In this document: positions 15,092 to 20,194 of the stretch, piece after piece
Layout of the letters: every line of letters begins with the position of its first letter
How positions within the stretch are numbered: position 1 is the first letter of the stretch
Source: a virus
Strand: one strand, 5' to 3'
DNA length: 23,361 nucleotides
IMG/VR virus record: IMGVR_UViG_3300027513_000048
Location: 1-23,361 of that record
Notes under the pieces: generated by a model
Seen by the model: only the letters and a program-made list of their open reading frames with translations
Told to the model about the DNA's origin: nothing
The model's database searches: none
Translations under genes and position numbers: made by a program

Positions 15092-15117
15092 GTGTGATTC
15101 ACAGAGGGAGTATGCCG

Positions 15118-15303
15118 ATGGGGCTGCCTGCGATTGAGGGCGTTTTCATGAACCGTAGCATCGCGGACTTCCAGCGGGCCTGTCAGGTGCACATCGCCGA
15201 AGAACAGCGGCGACCGAACCCAGACACTGCTTTAATCGCGCTGCTCTGTGATGCTGTGCGGTGCTCTCGTGAACTGGCGCTCAAAGGCGAAGTCGTCCGT
15301 TGA
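15118..15303 (+). CDS. small hypothetical protein
   Basis: A 61-residue protein. ATG 15118 has GAGGGAG (15103-15109) at good spacing; ATG 15112 and GTG 15094 are in-frame alternatives. It is helical (SIADFQRACQVHIAEEQRR, DTALIALLCDAVRCSRELALKGE). The pattern resembles small phage proteins of unknown role. Its TGA is followed by the next spacer module. Confidence 0.5.
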   Translation: MGLPAIEGVFMNRSIADFQRACQVHIAEEQRRPNPDTALIALLCDAVRCSRELALKGEVVR

Positions 15304-15365
15304 CGGCTCCCAAGCGACCTGTCGATGGCTCCCAGTCCGGCGACCAGTGCCACGGGGGCGGGGCT
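15301..15365 (+). repeat. spacer module A (no module B)
   Basis: After the upstream TGA comes a partial GGCTCCCAAG, then GGCTCCCAGT (15327-15336) and GGCGACCAGT (15339-15348), two nt apart, and GCCACGGGGGCGGGGCT. The following gene has its own strong GGAGGAGGA ribosome binding site instead of module B. Confidence 0.85.
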
Positions 15366-15383
15366 GTTTGGAGGAGGAGATCA

Positions 15384-15590
15384 GTGAGTGCGATCACGGT
15401 ATTGCGCGACGGCGACGACTGGGATGTGTGGATGAATCTCGACGATGGGACGACGGCCCCTGGCGGTCTGTCGTTCGTCATCGGCAGCGGGGCGACCCGT
15501 GACGAAGCCGTCGCGGACGCCGTGAAGGACTTGGAAGCGGCGCTCGACCAGCTCCAGCAGCCGATGCCGGTGGCCTCCTCAAAGGGCTGA
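15384..15590 (+). CDS. small DUF1902/HicB-antitoxin-like or hypothetical protein
   Basis: A 68-residue acidic protein at GTG 15384 behind GGAGGAGGA (15370-15378). The layout, strand ITVLRDGDDWDVWMNL, then GGLSFVIGSGATRDEAVADAVKDLEAALDQL, is strand-strand-helix. It loosely recalls the small HicB-type fold with its Thr-x-Asp/Glu-Ala helix start. No HicA-like toxin lies beside it, so a toxin-antitoxin role is not claimed. Function unknown. Confidence 0.55.
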   Translation: MSAITVLRDGDDWDVWMNLDDGTTAPGGLSFVIGSGATRDEAVADAVKDLEAALDQLQQPMPVASSKG

Positions 15591-15645
15591 CGGTTCTATC
15601 GGTGACGGCGACCAGTCCGGCGACCAGTGCCACGTTGGCGGGGCG
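15588..15645 (+). repeat. spacer module A
   Basis: It starts at the upstream TGA. GGCGACCAGT lies at 15607-15616 and 15619-15628, two nt apart, followed by GCCACGTTGGCGGGGC and then the next ATG (15646). This copy is almost identical to the one at 14423, which points to recent duplication or exchange. Confidence 0.9.
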
Positions 15646-15897
15646 ATGACCATGCGAGAGACTGAACAGGACCGACTCCAGCGGCGCGGCTTCGACGGGC
15701 TGTACCACCCCGACCCGGCGATGCAGTGCGGCTGCTTTCTGCACGACCTGCGCCCCTGCGGGGAAGTCGGCACCGGGTGCCGTGGGGGGCACGCCAACGC
15801 GGAGGGGACCGGGGTGTTCCGGCCTTCTGTACGGCGAGATTCAGTGACGACGGCTACCAGTCAGGCTACCAGTGGCCGTTTTATTGGGCTTTTTTGA
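15646..15897 (+). CDS. small Cys-rich hypothetical protein, C-terminus runs into att arm
   Basis: An 83-residue protein at ATG 15646 (ATG 15652 also possible). The core FDGLYHPDPAMQCGCFLHDLRPCGEVGTGCRGG resembles small Cys-rich phage proteins that probably bind zinc. The last 17 residues (VTTATSQATSGRFIGLF) are encoded by the paired 10-mers and T-rich DNA left of attP, so the original stop has probably been lost. Function unknown. Confidence 0.55.
   Translation: MTMRETEQDRLQRRGFDGLYHPDPAMQCGCFLHDLRPCGEVGTGCRGGHANAEGTGVFRPSVRRDSVTTATSQATSGRFIGLF
15852..15873 (+). other. putative left arm-type sites of attP
   Basis: GGCTACCAGT occurs twice (15852-15861 and 15864-15873), two nt apart, 30 bp left of the tRNA-identity core. 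The same pair recurs right of the core at 16081-16102 in the same orientation. Paired short repeats flanking an att core are typical of integrase arm-binding sites. Confidence 0.65.
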
Positions 15898-15903
15898 TGT
15901 TCC

Positions 15904-15954
15904 TTTGGGCTCATAACCCAAAGGTCGCGGGTTCAAATCCCGCCCCCGCAACCA
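15904..15954 (+). other. attP: attP core: 3' part of an initiator tRNA-fMet gene
   Basis: The sequence matches the 3' part of an initiator tRNA from the anticodon stem on. It has stem TTGGG/CCCAA around loop CTCATAA with anticodon CAT, variable AAGGTC, T-arm GCGGG-TTCAAAT-CCCGC, acceptor strand CCCCGCA and encoded ACCA. Three G-C pairs in the anticodon stem and A at position 72 are initiator hallmarks. The 5' half is absent, so this is not a working tRNA gene. It is the phage copy that restores the host gene after integration. It lies 28 bp from the integrase stop. Confidence 0.88.
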
Positions 15955-15982
15955 CTTCCAACCAATAGAAACGGGCCTGATT

Positions 15983-17149
15983 TCACGGTTTCTGCCCGGA
16001 AACCTTCGCCGTAGGCCTGTTTTCGGCCTGTGACAAATTAGGCCTAGTTTTGACTAATCGGGACCCGTCGGGACGCTGAAGGCTACCAGTCAGGCTACTA
16101 GTCCAGCCGATGCGGCCCTCGAGGTGCTTCGCGGTCGCGCGGGTCTTGGCCAGGATGTGGCCGGCATAGATGCGGGTCGACTTCACATCCTTGTGCCCGA
16201 ACCAATCCTTCATTTCTTCCCAGCCGACGCCGGCCTCGCCCAGGGTGATCGCGACGGTGTGCTTGGCGTTATACGGCCGAATCGATGTGGGCCAGCCGGC
16301 GGCGTACAGATCCTTGGCGTAGTCGCTGCCGTCAAAGTCGCCCCACGCCTGGGCGGCGTCGAGCGCCGCGAACGCGACCCGCAGATCGCGGGTCAGGATG
16401 ACCGGAATCGGTGTGCCGCCCTTCGCCGGGCGCACCAGCCAGACCCCGCGCTTCAGGTCGACATCCTCCGGCGTCGCGCGCTTGAGTTGCGCCGGCCGTT
16501 GGCCGCTCGCGGTCAGCACCATATAGCGGGCGAGCGTTTTCGGATCGGTCAGTTTCCGCGCGACCCGGCGCACGGTGGCGACGGGGACAAACTTCGGATC
16601 GGCGGCGGGTTCTTCGAGCTTCGGGATGTCGTCACACGGTGTCGCGGCTCTGGGGCCGTCGATGAAATGGTAGAGCGCCCGCAGTGCCCGGATGCGGTGG
16701 TTGCACGTCTTGGGGCCGATCGGTTGGGTGACGCGGGCGGTGGTGCCCTTGCCCCCGCGGGGCGTCGTGCGCCAGCGCAGCCGGATGTCGAGAATCGTCT
16801 CGCGCGTAATCTGGTGGCGCGGGATCTCGCCCAGGTCGGGCAACCAGGCGTTGATTTCGCAGCAGAGCGCCGCATAGCCCGCGGGGACCTTCCCATCCGG
16901 TCCCGGCATTTTCGCGTGCTCGAGGTAGCGCGCGGCATCGACGATGAGGCGATCCTTTGAGACCGGCGCCTGGCCGTCGCTCAGGGCGATCCGCGTGCGG
17001 TTCTGCCAGTCGAGGATCTGTTTCAGGGGCGTGCCGCGCTTGAACCGCTGCGTCGCCTGGCGCTTGTTGGGTTTGGTGCCGACCGCGACATAGGCGCGGA
17101 CGCCGTACTGGTCTTCCGTGATGCCTCTGTGTCCGTCATAGGCGCTCAC
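15983..17149 (-). CDS. int: phage tyrosine recombinase / integrase
   Basis: A 388-residue integrase that would recombine attP with the host fMet tRNA gene. It has an N-terminal arm-binding part (about 1-60), a SAM-like core-binding domain (about 65-165), then the catalytic domain: Arg in TASGQRPAQL (R218), Lys in PAKGGTPIPV (K243), box II RPYNAKHT (K296, H297), WFGHK (H319) and nucleophile Tyr in STRIYAG (Y328). Box II has Lys where most members have Arg, and the usual first His is replaced. The last 40 residues run past the normal end, and codons 349-357 coincide with the right arm sites. The GTG start overlaps the upstream gene's stop (GTGA). Confidence 0.92.
   Translation of the reverse strand: MSAYDGHRGITEDQYGVRAYVAVGTKPNKRQATQRFKRGTPLKQILDWQNRTRIALSDGQAPVSKDRLIVDAARYLEHAKMPGPDGKVPAGYAALCCEINAWLPDLGEIPRHQITRETILDIRLRWRTTPRGGKGTTARVTQPIGPKTCNHRIRALRALYHFIDGPRAATPCDDIPKLEEPAADPKFVPVATVRRVARKLTDPKTLARYMVLTASGQRPAQLKRATPEDVDLKRGVWLVRPAKGGTPIPVILTRDLRVAFAALDAAQAWGDFDGSDYAKDLYAAGWPTSIRPYNAKHTVAITLGEAGVGWEEMKDWFGHKDVKSTRIYAGHILAKTRATAKHLEGRIGWTSSLTGSLQRPDGSRLVKTRPNLSQAENRPTAKVSGQKP
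16081..16102 (+). other. putative right arm-type sites of attP
   Basis: GGCTACCAGT (16081-16090) and GGCTACTAGT (16093-16102), two nt apart, lie inside the 3' end of the integrase gene. They match the pair at 15852-15873. They are about 127 bp from the core, far enough for DNA bending between arm and core. Confidence 0.6.
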
Positions 17150-17370
17150 GATTCCGCCCTGTCGGTGTGCTCAATCGCCGTCACTTCAAAGGTCGATTCG
17201 TCATAGCCACCCCAGACGGGATCCGGCCATTCGACATCGCCCTCTGCTCGGGAGATGTCGTAGGACTCTGCGAAAACCTGATGTCGGGCCTCATGGATCG
17301 TCGGCGCCTCAACGAGTCGCGCCACACGTCGAACCAGCGTTTCCTGAATCACAATCCGAAATTTACTCAT
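17146..17370 (-). CDS. small protein co-transcribed with integrase
   Basis: A 74-residue acidic protein with AAGGA before its ATG and a 4-nt overlap with the integrase start. It reads FRIVIQETLVRRVARLVEAPTIHEARHQVFAESYDISRAEGDVEW, a strand followed by a helix, then an acidic tail. No helix-turn-helix is evident, so I do not call it an excisionase. Its coupling to int suggests a role in integration control or simple co-transcription. The 115-bp gap upstream contains one CGGGAA on the minus strand (17430-17425), the motif repeated in the immunity region. Confidence 0.65.
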   Translation of the reverse strand: MSKFRIVIQETLVRRVARLVEAPTIHEARHQVFAESYDISRAEGDVEWPDPVWGGYDESTFEVTAIEHTDRAES

Positions 17371-17485
17371 CGCTGCATATCCTTAATGCTTCAGGTGGAA
17401 GAATTTTTCTCGCGAACCGTACATTTCCCGTCTTGCATCGCTACGCCCTAGGTCGTACCGTTGCGGTTTCGCTGGAGGGTGGCGC

Positions 17486-17776
17486 ATGACGTTGGCGGCG
17501 TGGCAGCTTGAACTCCTGGCGGCGGCGGCGACGTGGTCGGTAAGCGATCGGGCGCGCCTGATACGACTGGTCGCCCGCTACCCGTCCTGGCCGGCGGTCG
17601 TGCAAGAGGCATTCAACGCCCAGGTCACAGTGCTCGACGATGTGTCGTATGTGTTAGCGCCAGCCGCCGACGCCGACCCGCCAGATCGAGTACTCGCGCC
17701 ATCTCGCGCAGCGCCTTCTGGCCGCTCGGCCCGGCCTGGTCAAAAATCCGCGCTACTTCGCTGGCGTCACGGCTGA
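17486..17776 (+). CDS. doubtful small ORF opposite the repressor end
   Basis: A 96-residue frame at ATG 17486 with a good GGAGGG ribosome binding site (17474-17479). The first 50 residues (AAWQLELLAAAATWSVSDRARLIRLVARYPSWPAVVQEAF) look like a plausible helical protein. The last half is antisense to the 3' end of the repressor gene and has shadow-like composition. It may be a real small gene converging on the repressor, or only its start may be meaningful. Function unknown. Confidence 0.35.
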   Translation: MTLAAWQLELLAAAATWSVSDRARLIRLVARYPSWPAVVQEAFNAQVTVLDDVSYVLAPAADADPPDRVLAPSRAAPSGRSARPGQKSALLRWRHG

Positions 17777-18038
17777 ACAGCGGGGGCTCGTGCCCGGGTG
17801 GCGCGACCGCGGCGGCCAACACGTAGTGCAGCGACAAGCCCAGCGCCGCCGCGTGGCGGTCCAGGAGCGCCATCTTCGGCAGTTGGCCGGCTTCCGTTTT
17901 GAGGACCGTGTGATAGGTCGGGCCGCCGTGCTCTTGCACGTCGGTCGCGCTCCATTCCATCTCGTCGCGGCGCGCTTTCAGGCAGTCGCCGATCGCCCGG
18001 GCGATGGTTTCAGCAGTCAAATCCGGCGGTTTCGGCAT
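17625..18038 (-). CDS. short XRE-type phage repressor (CI-like)
   Basis: A 137-residue helix-turn-helix protein transcribed leftward, divergent from a Cro-like gene. The N-terminal half is an Xre-type DNA-binding domain (IGDCLKARRDEMEWSATDVQEHGG, then YHTVLKTEAGQLPKMALLDRHAAALGLSLHYVL). The C-terminal part is helical (ASEVARIFDQAGPSGQKALREMARVLDLAGRR). There is no S24/LexA-type peptidase domain, so RecA-driven self-cleavage is not expected. It would maintain lysogeny by binding the operators in the divergent region. It might instead be an activator; context favours repressor. Confidence 0.75.
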   Translation of the reverse strand: MPKPPDLTAETIARAIGDCLKARRDEMEWSATDVQEHGGPTYHTVLKTEAGQLPKMALLDRHAAALGLSLHYVLAAAVAPPGHEPPLFSRDASEVARIFDQAGPSGQKALREMARVLDLAGRRRRLALTHTTHRRAL

Positions 18039-18064
18039 CGCGGTCGGCAGTACTCGTGTCCTGA

Positions 18065-18078
18065 ATCGTTAGAACGAT
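18065..18078. promoter_or_regulatory. palindrome near the repressor promoter
   Basis: ATCGTT-AG-AACGAT is a perfect 6-bp inverted repeat with a 2-bp centre, 27 bp upstream of the repressor start. A possible minus-strand -10 (TAGAAT, 18085-18080) lies beside it, so a protein bound here would cover the leftward start site. It does not share the CGGGAA motif and may be the target of the other regulator. Confidence 0.45.
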
Positions 18079-18094
18079 AATTCTACGACAGAAT

Positions 18095-18167
18095 CGGGAA
18101 ATAAATCCTATCGGCGTCGGGAATGGAATCCCGCGGCGTCGGGAAGGCTACTGCTTGACACCGGGAA
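18095..18167 (+). promoter_or_regulatory. operator array: four CGGGAA motifs spaced 22-23 bp
   Basis: CGGGAA occurs at 18095, 18118, 18140 and 18162, all in the same orientation, spaced 23, 22 and 22 bp (about two DNA turns). Copies 1 and 2 share CGGGAAnnnAATCC, and copies 2 and 3 share CGGCGTCGGGAA. Copy 4 lies between the -35 and -10 of the rightward promoter. The spacing suggests proteins stacked on one face of the helix. Confidence 0.6.
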
Positions 18168-18182
18168 CGAAATTTCTATAGA
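18155..18182 (+). promoter_or_regulatory. rightward early promoter (PR-like)
   Basis: A consensus TTGACA (18155-18160) and TATAGA (18177-18182) are 16 bp apart, 23 bp before the Cro-like ATG. This is the best sigma70-type promoter in the window and would drive the long early operon. One CGGGAA operator motif sits in its spacer, so repressor binding would block it. Confidence 0.75.
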
Positions 18183-18203
18183 GTCCTCGCTTTGAGCGAG
18201 GAC
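18183..18203. promoter_or_regulatory. 8-bp inverted repeat at the start of the early transcript
   Basis: GTCCTCGC and GCGAGGAC surround TTTGA and directly follow the -10 box. The right arm contains the GAGG Shine-Dalgarno of the Cro-like gene (ATG 18205). The transcript should begin within the left arm, so this is more likely a DNA operator than a full RNA hairpin. RBS hiding remains possible if transcription starts earlier. Confidence 0.55.
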
Positions 18204-18204
18204 G

Positions 18205-18456
18205 ATGACCTTTCGCACCCTTCGCCGCCGCGCCGGATTCCCCACCCAGAAGGCGCTTGCCGCCCAAGCCCGTCGGGGCCGCAGCCGGCTCACCCAGCGG
18301 GCCATCAGCATGATCGAGTGCGGCATCGTGCGCGATCCGCAGTACTCGACCGTGGTCGCGCTGGCTGAAGCGTTGCGCACCACGCCAGATGTGGTCGCCG
18401 CCGCCATCCGTGAGACCCCCCGCCAGAAGATCGGAGACCCCCATGTCGCCGACTGA
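18205..18456 (+). CDS. Cro-like helix-turn-helix regulator
   Basis: An 83-residue basic protein, first gene of the rightward early operon. It has an Xre-like pattern: FRTLRRRAGFPTQKALAAQA, a loop RRGRSRLTQ, recognition-helix segment RAISMIECGIVRDPQ, and STVVALAEALRTTPDVVAAAI. A Cro-type protein would shut off repressor and early transcription after induction. The loop between the first helices is longer than usual, so exact helix limits are uncertain. It overlaps the next gene by 14 nt. Confidence 0.7.
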   Translation: MTFRTLRRRAGFPTQKALAAQARRGRSRLTQRAISMIECGIVRDPQYSTVVALAEALRTTPDVVAAAIRETPRQKIGDPHVAD

Positions 18457-18655
18457 TGTCCCTGACGTGTGCTTCCTGGAGGACGTGGCCCGGGCGCTGC
18501 GCTGCTCGACCAAGACGATCCGGCGGCGCCTCGCCGTCGGCACGTTCCCGATTCCCTCGCTGCCATCCATCGACAGCCGGCGCCGCTGGGCCGGCGAGGA
18601 CGTGCGGCAGTTCATCGCCCGGGCGCCGGCCGGGCGGCTGCGGCGGGTCGGATGA
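18443..18655 (+). CDS. HTH_17/excisionase-like DNA-binding protein
   Basis: A 70-residue protein at ATG 18443. FLEDVARALRCSTKTIRRRLAVGTFP followed by DSRRRWAGEDVRQFIAR is the MerR-like winged-helix layout of the HTH_17 family, which includes phage excisionases and small regulators. Given an integrase in this phage and no other clear excisionase, it is a fair candidate for Xis, though a transcription factor is equally possible. Confidence 0.7.
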   Translation: MSPTDVPDVCFLEDVARALRCSTKTIRRRLAVGTFPIPSLPSIDSRRRWAGEDVRQFIARAPAGRLRRVG

Positions 18656-18795
18656 CCCTCGCGATCGCGGTCGCCGTGGTGCTGGGGCTCGGGGCCGGCG
18701 TGGCCTGGGCGCTCGCCAGGTTCGCGCGCGAGCTGGCCCGCTACGACGAGTGGGACATGCCGGTCGCGAAGCAGAAACGGGAGTCGTGGAAATGA
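18652..18795 (+). CDS. small single-pass membrane protein
   Basis: A 47-residue protein joined by ATGA overlaps to both neighbours. Residues 1-21 (MTLAIAVAVVLGLGAGVAWAL) are a membrane segment, followed by a basic-acidic tail (RFARELARYDEWDMPVAKQKRES). Inner-membrane phage proteins of this size can act in exclusion or lysis control, but no function can be assigned. Confidence 0.6.
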   Translation: MTLAIAVAVVLGLGAGVAWALARFARELARYDEWDMPVAKQKRESWK

Positions 18796-19496
18796 CGCTC
18801 GACGAATTCGCGCTCACCGACCCGCCGACCTCGAGCGGCGTCCGCATGTCGCCGACGATCGGCAAGCTCGCCGACGCGCTGGCGAAGGCGCAGGCCGAGA
18901 TGGAAGGCGCCGTCAAGGACGCGACGAACCCCCACTTCCGGTCGAAGTACGCCGACCTCGCGTCCATCCGCGACGCCTGCCGGCCGCTGGCGAAGTACGG
19001 CATTGCGCATCTGCAGCCGACCCGCGCCGAGGGGCCGCACGTCACCGTGACGACGCTGCTGCTCCACAGCTCGGGCGAGTGGATCGCCGAAGACCTGACG
19101 CTGACCGCCGGCCAGAACACCCCGCAGGCCGTCGGCTCGGCAATCACCTACGGCCGAAGATACGGCCTCGCGGCGATGGTGGGCATCGCGCCGGAGGACG
19201 ACGACGGCGAAGCGGCCGAACCGCGCAACGCGCCGGCGCCCGGGACCTACCCTGTCACCCCGCCGAAGGCCGCCAAGCCGCCCAAGTCGACCGCCCCGGT
19301 CAAGTTCGATTCGTGGTGGGCCGGGCTCGCGCTGGTCGCCGAGGACGGGATTGACGCGCTGCTTGAGGCGTGGCAGAAATCAGGCCGCGACTTGAAGGAA
19401 CACGCCCACGCCAAGTACCGGGACGAATTTGACGCGCTCAAGGAACGGGCGCGGGCCGTCGGCAAGCCGGCGCCGCCGGAGGAGATGCCGTTCTGA
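18792..19496 (+). CDS. erf: ERF-family single-strand DNA annealing protein
   Basis: A 234-residue recombinase of the ERF type (as in phage P22), which anneals single strands and can help circularise phage DNA. Residues about 20-140 hold the ERF core: LADALAKAQAEM, NPHFRSKYADLASIRDACRPLAKYGI, VTTLLLHSSGEWIAEDLTL, PQAVGSAITYGRRYGLAAMVGIAPEDDDGE. A Pro/Lys-rich linker leads to a helical end. The final residues EEMPF resemble the acidic tip of single-strand binding proteins. The start overlaps the membrane-protein stop (ATGA). Confidence 0.88.
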   Translation: MTLDEFALTDPPTSSGVRMSPTIGKLADALAKAQAEMEGAVKDATNPHFRSKYADLASIRDACRPLAKYGIAHLQPTRAEGPHVTVTTLLLHSSGEWIAEDLTLTAGQNTPQAVGSAITYGRRYGLAAMVGIAPEDDDGEAAEPRNAPAPGTYPVTPPKAAKPPKSTAPVKFDSWWAGLALVAEDGIDALLEAWQKSGRDLKEHAHAKYRDEFDALKERARAVGKPAPPEEMPF

Positions 19497-19819
19497 TGCG
19501 CACCAAGACGCGCAGCGCGGCGATGAATCGGTATCTCTTTGGTGTCGTCTACAAGGAGATCGCGAAGGCCACCGGGCGCAACGTCACCGACGTGCATGAC
19601 CTGATGACGCAATGGTTTCTGCCGAAGCCGCGACTCCGCAAGCTCTCGAATTGGCCGGACGGCGACGTGCGCACGGTCGTGCGCGAGGTGCAGCACACGT
19701 CTAGGCTCACGCCCGACGAGTTTGAGCAGTTCGTCACGGCCGTGCGCACGTTCGCGAAGTCGTGCTTAGGCGTGACGACGACCGATCCGGGGTTCCTGCG
19801 CTACGGAGAGCCTGAATGA
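19496..19819 (+). CDS. NinB-like recombination-associated protein
   Basis: A 107-residue protein. The order RSAAMNRYLFGVVYKEIAKATGRNVTDVHDLMTQWFLPKP, then TSRLTPDEFEQFVTAVRTFAKSCLGVTTTDPG, follows the pattern of NinB/Orf-like recombination mediators found next to annealing proteins in many phages (helical, a conserved N-x-Y near the start, FLP, TS-L, EF). Position directly after ERF agrees. Function is inferred from family resemblance. Confidence 0.6.
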   Translation: MRTKTRSAAMNRYLFGVVYKEIAKATGRNVTDVHDLMTQWFLPKPRLRKLSNWPDGDVRTVVREVQHTSRLTPDEFEQFVTAVRTFAKSCLGVTTTDPGFLRYGEPE

Positions 19820-20193
19820 ACCGCTGTCTTTTTTGCGGCGGCGACGATACCGGGCCGAACCATCAATGGGTGTGCGATGGGCGCCAGGGCCGCGTCGAGG
19901 CCGCGCTCTATGGCTCACAAGGGGACGTGCCCTTCGAGCGGCAGTCGGCGACCAGTGCGGCCGCGGCGGCGACCATCTGCGATACGGAACTCAGTCGCCT
20001 CGAGGCGCTGGTGCTGTCCGTCGTCACGAAGCGCCCGCGGAGCTGCGATGCGATCGAGGTGGCGACGGGGCTCTCGCATCAGACCGTGAGTGCGCGACTG
20101 CGCGGGCTGGTGTTGCGCGAGCAGATTGAGGATAGCGGGCAGAAAGTCCGAACCAGATCAGGGCGATTGGCTGTTGTGTGGAGGCCCAAGTAA
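19816..20193 (+). CDS. zinc-ribbon plus winged-helix phage protein
   Basis: A 125-residue protein with two parts. Residues 1-30 have CLFCGGDDTGPNHQWVCDGRQG, a possible C2-HC zinc site. Residues 55-122 are a winged helix: LEALVLSVVTKRPRSCDAIEVATGLSHQTVSARLRGLVLREQI then TRSGRLAVVWRPK. Such proteins are frequent in phage early operons and probably bind DNA; whether it acts in regulation or replication is unknown. ATGA-type overlap with the gene before. Confidence 0.65.
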   Translation: MNRCLFCGGDDTGPNHQWVCDGRQGRVEAALYGSQGDVPFERQSATSAAAAATICDTELSRLEALVLSVVTKRPRSCDAIEVATGLSHQTVSARLRGLVLREQIEDSGQKVRTRSGRLAVVWRPK

Positions 20194-20194
20194 C

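Noticed and set aside
15384-15590. Toxin-antitoxin (HicB-like) pair considered.
   Set aside because: No toxin-sized partner with a HicA pattern adjoins it and the fold resemblance is weak.
16124-16960. Plus-strand open frame of 278 codons opposite the integrase.
   Set aside because: The minus-strand frame holds all integrase motifs, and the plus-strand translation has no family features.
19947-19956. One exact GGCGACCAGT inside the zinc/winged-helix gene considered as a further module copy.
   Set aside because: It is single, not paired, lacks the GCCACG tail and encodes a plausible coding segment (SATSAAAA), so chance is likely.
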